Shown here piece after piece: positions 59,833 to 64,000 of a stretch of DNA of 64,000 nucleotides. The DNA is taken from contig OZ245788.1 of assembly GCA_965228065.1 (NCBI GenBank), positions 4,402,001 to 4,466,000 of the forward strand. Direction: 5' to 3'. This DNA is from Sphingobium_A sp965228065. GTDB lineage: Bacteria; Pseudomonadota; Alphaproteobacteria; Sphingomonadales; Sphingomonadaceae. The notes under the pieces were generated by a model, which saw nothing but the letters and a program-made list of their open reading frames with translations, was not told the DNA's origin and did no database searches. Each line of letters opens with the position of its first letter. The stretch's first letter is position 1. A program made the position numbers and the translations under genes.

Positions 59833-62034
59833 TCACTTGGTTGAATGCGGCGCCGGCGTTTTCTGCGCGGCTTCGTAATTCTTCCATTGCTGTTCTATGG
59901 CGAACATGTGGATCAGGTCGGCCTCCGACCGTGACAGCACGCCGCTGAAATTGCCCATGCCCGTGGCGGCGCGAGTGCCTCGCATCACGATATCCATGAA
60001 CGCCTTGTGGGTCTGCGCGGACATTCTGGAAAGGTCCGGCACCTTGCCGCCCGCCGCCGCGTGGCACACCGCGCAGTTGCGCTGGAACAGCTGCGCGCCG
60101 GCGCTGTGCTGCGCAGCCGAACCCCTTCGGGGTACGGATGGCACCGTCAGCGTCTCCGCATCGTGCACGACCAATTCACGTTGCGGGACCGCACCGCCAC
60201 CGAGCTTGAATGCCACGATGCGGCCGCGATTGCCGAATTTGTAGGCCGCGGTTCCTGGCGGGCCTGCCCGGCCGAGTGCGCCGCCGAGACCCGCCATGAT
60301 CGCGACATATTGCTCGCCATCGATCATGTAGGTCATCGGCGCGGCCATCATACTGGTTCCGACATCGACGACGCCGATCTGCTTGCCCGAACCGGCGTCG
60401 AGGATCGCCAGTTCGCCAGTGCTGCGGCCCTGAAATACCAGTCCTCCGCCGGTCGATATGACGCCACCGCCGTTCCAGCTCGCGAAGAACTCCCCGGTCC
60501 AGGGACCGGACGTGTCGACCCGCCAGGCCTCTTTTCCGGCTACCGGATCCCATGCGAGCAGAAATCCACGCGGCCGATAATCGGGCTGCCCCTTTGCCAG
60601 CTCGTTGATTGGGGGCAGGGCCTTGGCCGCTTCGCCATCAAGCCCGAATGGGCCGGGGGTTGGAAAGGTGACCGAAACCGCGGTGTTGGCGCCGCCCCTC
60701 TGGTAAGCGAATTTTCCAGCCGGCAGCGTGTAGATCATGGGGAAGCTGTAGGCGGGGATATAGACCAGCCCGGTATCGGGACTGAACGACATCGGGTGCC
60801 AATTGTGCCCCCCGGCGCTTCCCGGGAAGATGAGCTTCGGCCCGGTCGAATAATCGCCTTGCCCGGTCTCGACCGGTCGCCCCGTCGCCAAATCGACATG
60901 GCTTGCCCAATTGACCGGCACATAAGGTTTGGCGGAGAGCAGTTCGCCGGTCTTGCGATCCAGCACGTAGAAGAAACCGTTCTTGGGGGCCTGCATCAAC
61001 ACCTGCCGGACTGTCCCCGCGATCCTGATGTCGGCGAGGATCATCTTCTGCGTGGCCGTGTAGTCCCAGCTTTCCGCCGGCGTCGTCTGATAGTGCCACA
61101 ACAGCCGGCCGCTTACGGGATCGATCGCCAGGATCGAAGACAGGAACAGATTGTCGCCGCCGGCCGGGCTGCGCAGCTTGCGGTACCAGGGCGCCGCGTT
61201 CCCGGTGCCGACATAGAGAATGTTCAGCTTGGGATCCCACACCATCGAATCCCACGCCGTACCGCCAAGGCCGACATCCCAGCGGCTTTTCGGATCCCAG
61301 CTTTTGGCGGCCATCGCGAGTTCGGGATGTTCGAAGCCCTTGGCCGGATCGCCAGGCACGGTGAAGAAGCGCCATGCCTGCTTGCCGGTCTCGAGGTCGT
61401 AGGCGGTGACATATCCGCGCGCGTCGAGTTCCGCGCCGCCATTGCCGATCACCACGACCTTGTCAGCGACCTGCGGCGCGCCGGTGATCGAATATCCGCG
61501 CTGGCGATCGGTGATGGTGTCCGCCTTCCAGGTGACCGTGCCCGTCGCGGCGTTCAACGCATAGAGATAGCCATCGAGCGACGCGACATAGACCTTGCCC
61601 TTCCAGACGGAGACACCGCGATTGACGACGCCGCAGCAAAGCTTCTGCATGATGCTGTCGTCGATCTCCGGTGTGAAAGTCCAAAGCGGATTACCGGTTC
61701 TGGCGTCGAGCGCGTAGACCGCTCCCTTGGGGCCGCTGGCATACATCACGCCGTCCACGACGATCGGCGTCGCCTCGAAACCATCTGTGGTGTCGATGTC
61801 GTACTGCCAGGCAAAGCCCAGCTGCGCGACAGTGTCCCGATCGATCTGCGCCAGTGGTGAAAAATAGCTCTGCTCATAATCACGACCACCGGTCAGCCAG
61901 TCGCCGGGGGCCTCACCGATGGTCAGTAGGCGCTCCTTGGAGACGTCACCCGGTTCGCGCCGCACCTGACTCCAGCTCGCCCCGGCCATGCAAAGGAGCA
62001 GCAGAACCAGCGATGCGATGCTCCGCCGCCGCAC
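59833..62034 (-). CDS. PQQ-dependent quinohaemoprotein alcohol dehydrogenase
   Basis: A 733-aa exported type II alcohol dehydrogenase. The N-terminus is a signal peptide (ASLVLLLLCMAGASWSQ). The eight-bladed PQQ propeller has the vicinal Cys pair in QKLCCGVVNRG, WDYTATQKMILADI, MSFSPDTGLVYIPAYSFPM and WNGGGVISTGGGLVFQG. A C-terminal cytochrome c domain carries CAVCH at residues 654-658, with a later Met as axial ligand. It oxidises alcohols in the periplasm and passes electrons to the respiratory chain; PQQ synthesis genes are not in the window. It is third in the minus-strand operon. Confidence 0.92.
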   Translation of the reverse strand: MRRRSIASLVLLLLCMAGASWSQVRREPGDVSKERLLTIGEAPGDWLTGGRDYEQSYFSPLAQIDRDTVAQLGFAWQYDIDTTDGFEATPIVVDGVMYASGPKGAVYALDARTGNPLWTFTPEIDDSIMQKLCCGVVNRGVSVWKGKVYVASLDGYLYALNAATGTVTWKADTITDRQRGYSITGAPQVADKVVVIGNGGAELDARGYVTAYDLETGKQAWRFFTVPGDPAKGFEHPELAMAAKSWDPKSRWDVGLGGTAWDSMVWDPKLNILYVGTGNAAPWYRKLRSPAGGDNLFLSSILAIDPVSGRLLWHYQTTPAESWDYTATQKMILADIRIAGTVRQVLMQAPKNGFFYVLDRKTGELLSAKPYVPVNWASHVDLATGRPVETGQGDYSTGPKLIFPGSAGGHNWHPMSFSPDTGLVYIPAYSFPMIYTLPAGKFAYQRGGANTAVSVTFPTPGPFGLDGEAAKALPPINELAKGQPDYRPRGFLLAWDPVAGKEAWRVDTSGPWTGEFFASWNGGGVISTGGGLVFQGRSTGELAILDAGSGKQIGVVDVGTSMMAAPMTYMIDGEQYVAIMAGLGGALGRAGPPGTAAYKFGNRGRIVAFKLGGGAVPQRELVVHDAETLTVPSVPRRGSAAQHSAGAQLFQRNCAVCHAAAGGKVPDLSRMSAQTHKAFMDIVMRGTRAATGMGNFSGVLSRSEADLIHMFAIEQQWKNYEAAQKTPAPHSTK

Positions 62035-62036
62035 GC

Positions 62037-62783
62037 TCAGTCCGCCTCGGGCAGGTCGAAGCGGTGCACATCGTCCCGCTCTATCCGGACCTCACTGATC
62101 CGGGCGAAGCGTTGGGAAACATCGTCGACGACGCTCCAGGACTGGCGGTTCTTGCTGATAATCCCACTGCCGTCGGGGAAAAGCGCTTCGGATTCCATGA
62201 CGACGGTCACGATATATTCGTCGGCCCCGGCCGGTTCGAACGAAACGTCGTGGATCACATGGTTGCTGGAGACGACCGATGCCAGCCGGCCGGTGACCCA
62301 ATCGTCGAGCATCGGCAAGGAAGTGATCGGAGGTTCGACATAGTGCAGCGCGAACCCTTCGGCGAGGACTTCGCGGAACGGCTCGGGGTCGCGTGCGGGA
62401 TTTTCGACAAGGCTGGTGAAATAATGCACCAGGCTCAGCAACCGGTTCCGTAGATAGGGATCGTCGAATGCGCTGCCTTCGCCATCCTCGGCGCTTGAAA
62501 TCTCGGTGCGGGCGAAGCGGGGCAGGGATCCATCCAGCGTCATCTCCGCCTTGAACCCCACTTTCGCTATGCGAACCTCCCCATCGACCTCATAGCGGTC
62601 GAGTTCGGCCGTCACCGCGACGCGCCCGTCGGGCATGACATCCAGGCTGTGCGATCTGACGCCATGCGGACCGGGCTCATGGCCCTGGCACCACCGATGA
62701 AGTTCCGCGAGCGCCGCGTGTCTGATGAAGCTTTCTTCCAGACGCTTCTTCCTGGCAGGGTCGATCTGAGGCCAGCGGATCAT
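62037..62783 (-). CDS. Double NTF2/SnoaL-like protein (second type)
   Basis: A 248-aa cytosolic protein. An N-terminal half with strands GRVAVTAELDRYEVDGEV and a C-terminal SnoaL-like half (FTSLVENPARDPEPFREVL, WVTGRLASVVSSNHVIHDVS, NRQSWSVVDD) can be made out. It begins one base after the monooxygenase stop and ends 2 bp before the quinohaemoprotein start, so all three are co-transcribed. It looks like a distant relative of the 58,869-59,819 protein rather than a close copy. Function unknown. Confidence 0.7.
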   Translation of the reverse strand: MIRWPQIDPARKKRLEESFIRHAALAELHRWCQGHEPGPHGVRSHSLDVMPDGRVAVTAELDRYEVDGEVRIAKVGFKAEMTLDGSLPRFARTEISSAEDGEGSAFDDPYLRNRLLSLVHYFTSLVENPARDPEPFREVLAEGFALHYVEPPITSLPMLDDWVTGRLASVVSSNHVIHDVSFEPAGADEYIVTVVMESEALFPDGSGIISKNRQSWSVVDDVSQRFARISEVRIERDDVHRFDLPEAD

Positions 62784-62784
62784 C

Positions 62785-64000
62785 CTAAGTCGCCCCGGTC
62801 AGGTCGAACTCGCCGAAGTCCGGCGCGCGAACCATTTCGTAGAAATCCTGCAACGTCCACGGCATGTTGACCCCCGATCGCCCGAATTCATTGACGTAAT
62901 AGCTGCCGCCGCCGCCCTTTTCCTCTTCCCACAGCATCTCGTGCATCTCGGCATCCAACCGGTCGTTATAGTCCTGGTACGCCTGCCGCTTGACTTCGAT
63001 TGCGCTGCCTCCCGTTTCGATGACCTGCGTGATCAGGTTGCAGATGTAGCGAGAGAATATCTCGACCCAGGTGTGGAAACTGCCCGCGCGAACCCCGGCA
63101 TTGGGGCCGTAGAGCATGAAGAAATTGGGAAAGCCGGGCATGGTCATCGTCATGTGCGCGCGCGCACCGTCCCTGGCCCAATTGTCCTGCAACCTGATGC
63201 CGTCCCGGCCGACATAATCGACAGGCCATAGATATTGCGACACCTTGAAACCGGCACATAGTATGACGAGGTCGAACCCACGTTCGACGCCTTCATTGTC
63301 CACGATCCCGTCCACGGTGAAATGGGAAATGCCGCTGGTTTCGAGCGTCACATTGGGCCGGGTCAGCGTCTTGTAGAAGCCGTTGTCGACGACCAACCGT
63401 CGCGAGATCGGCGCGAAACCGGGCACGAGTTTCTCGAACAGATCGTCGCGATCGCCCACCTGTTTGCGGATGAAACCTTTCAGCCCTTCGCGGAGCTGAT
63501 CGTTCTTCTCGTTGATGAGGCCGCCCTTGGCCTGCCAGGCACGGTCGATCCGGTGGAAAGCCTGCATCTGCAGCTGCGACACATGGTGGCTGTAGCTGTA
63601 CCATTGTGCGTAACCAGGCATGGTATCGAGCAGCCAGCGCTTCTCCGGCTCAACTTTGTTGCGATAACCCGGAATGCCGGTGACCCAGTTCGGTGTCCGC
63701 TGGTAGATCACGAGCGATTGCGCGGCGCCGGCCACTTTGCCCACCAGCTGTGACCCCGTCGATCCGGTCCCGACGACGGCCACCCGCTTGCCCGCATAAT
63801 CGTAGGAATGGTCCCATCCCGTCGAATGGAACATCTTGCCCTTGAACGCGCCGATCCCGGGAATATCGGGCAGTTTGGGCGTGCTGAACAACCCGCTTGC
63901 GCTGATCACGAAATTGCTTCGGACGGTCTCGGCCGTGCCGTCCGGGTTCTCGATCTGGAGAACCCATTTGTTCTCGTCCGACGACCACTGGGCATGCGTG
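62785..64000 (-). CDS. Flavin-containing (Baeyer-Villiger type) monooxygenase, 5' end beyond window
   Basis: The C-terminal 405 residues are seen; the frame is open to the right edge (…THAQWSSDENKWVLQIENP). The Baeyer-Villiger fingerprint is FKGKMFHSTGWDH (FxGxxxHxxxW) followed by the NADPH Rossmann motif VAVVGTGSTGSQLVG, then PGFPNFFMLYGPNA typical of BVMOs. It would insert oxygen next to a ketone to give an ester or lactone. It is the first visible gene of the operon with SnoaL-like, quinohaemoprotein and SDR genes. A GTG at 63,909 is internal, not a start. Confidence 0.9.
   Translation of the reverse strand, partial: THAQWSSDENKWVLQIENPDGTAETVRSNFVISASGLFSTPKLPDIPGIGAFKGKMFHSTGWDHSYDYAGKRVAVVGTGSTGSQLVGKVAGAAQSLVIYQRTPNWVTGIPGYRNKVEPEKRWLLDTMPGYAQWYSYSHHVSQLQMQAFHRIDRAWQAKGGLINEKNDQLREGLKGFIRKQVGDRDDLFEKLVPGFAPISRRLVVDNGFYKTLTRPNVTLETSGISHFTVDGIVDNEGVERGFDLVILCAGFKVSQYLWPVDYVGRDGIRLQDNWARDGARAHMTMTMPGFPNFFMLYGPNAGVRAGSFHTWVEIFSRYICNLITQVIETGGSAIEVKRQAYQDYNDRLDAEMHEMLWEEEKGGGGSYYVNEFGRSGVNMPWTLQDFYEMVRAPDFGEFDLTGAT

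Overview
The window is high-GC DNA with the character of a sphingomonad (Alphaproteobacteria, Sphingomonadales). It has three TonB-dependent receptors embedded in catabolic operons, many exported enzymes with Sec or Tat signals, several NTF2/SnoaL-like proteins and LysR/TetR regulators next to degradative genes. I see no rRNA, tRNA, CRISPR, transposase or integrase. This is accessory catabolic chromosome (or megaplasmid), about 94% coding. The species assignment is inference.

Region 1 (1-15,250) is a sigma-54 regulon. A regulator at 1952-3703 joins a TIM-barrel 'PEP hydrolase-like' domain to a sigma-54 AAA+ activator and a Fis-type HTH. Four operons around it each carry an almost identical -24/-12 promoter (TGGCAC-R-S-TCC-ATGC), inverted TGTnACC/GGTnACA half-sites about 55-103 bp upstream, and a conserved 14-nt hairpin (CCCG-cRcaga-YGGG) at about +5. 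The operons are: (i) Tm-1-like protein plus a TIM-barrel protein paralogous to the regulator's own sensor domain; (ii) secreted beta-propeller plus DUF1080; (iii) a second beta-propeller plus three DUF1080 proteins; (iv) FAH-family hydrolase, MHS-type transporter and gentisate-dioxygenase-like bicupin. I read it as one inducible pathway of exported glycoside-like processing plus intracellular aromatic ring cleavage. The inducer is unknown.

Region 2 (15,265-25,228) looks like an organosulfur island. A six-gene minus-strand operon encodes a TonB receptor, a DszB-like sulfinate desulfinase with the Cys/His/Arg/Gly signature intact, an MFS transporter, an SsuD-like flavin monooxygenase and two tandem thiol-dioxygenase-like cupins with degenerate rhodanese tails. 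Divergent to it is a TetR regulator overlapping an acyl-CoA-dehydrogenase-fold flavoprotein. A short housekeeping-like stretch follows (hypothetical protein, type I methionine aminopeptidase, ParD-like protein).

Region 3 (26,752-47,289) appears to be one LysR regulon marked by TTGCG-N5-CGCAA sites. It holds two DUF885 peptidase-like proteins, two secreted NTF2-like proteins, three tandem prolidase/ochratoxinase-type amidohydrolases, a TonB receptor, a DUF3311/sodium-solute symporter pair, the LysR gene, a DapA-like deaminase/aldolase, a three-gene FAD/2Fe-2S amino-acid dehydrogenase (the heteromeric D-hydroxyproline dehydrogenase arrangement), VOC, RidA and D-aminoacylase. The likely job is uptake and breakdown of unusual (hydroxyproline- or D-amino-acid-containing) peptides or N-acyl amino acids.

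Region 4 (47,629-64,000) is a further degradative cluster: acyl-CoA synthetase, CMD-family protein, SDR, HSL-type hydrolase, LysR, maleylacetate-reductase-like Fe-ADH, TonB receptor, ALDH, then a minus-strand operon of Baeyer-Villiger-type monooxygenase (cut by the window end), two double NTF2-like proteins, a quinohaemoprotein alcohol dehydrogenase and an SDR. The order suggests alcohol to ketone to lactone to hydroxyacid to acyl-CoA for an alicyclic or terpenoid substrate.
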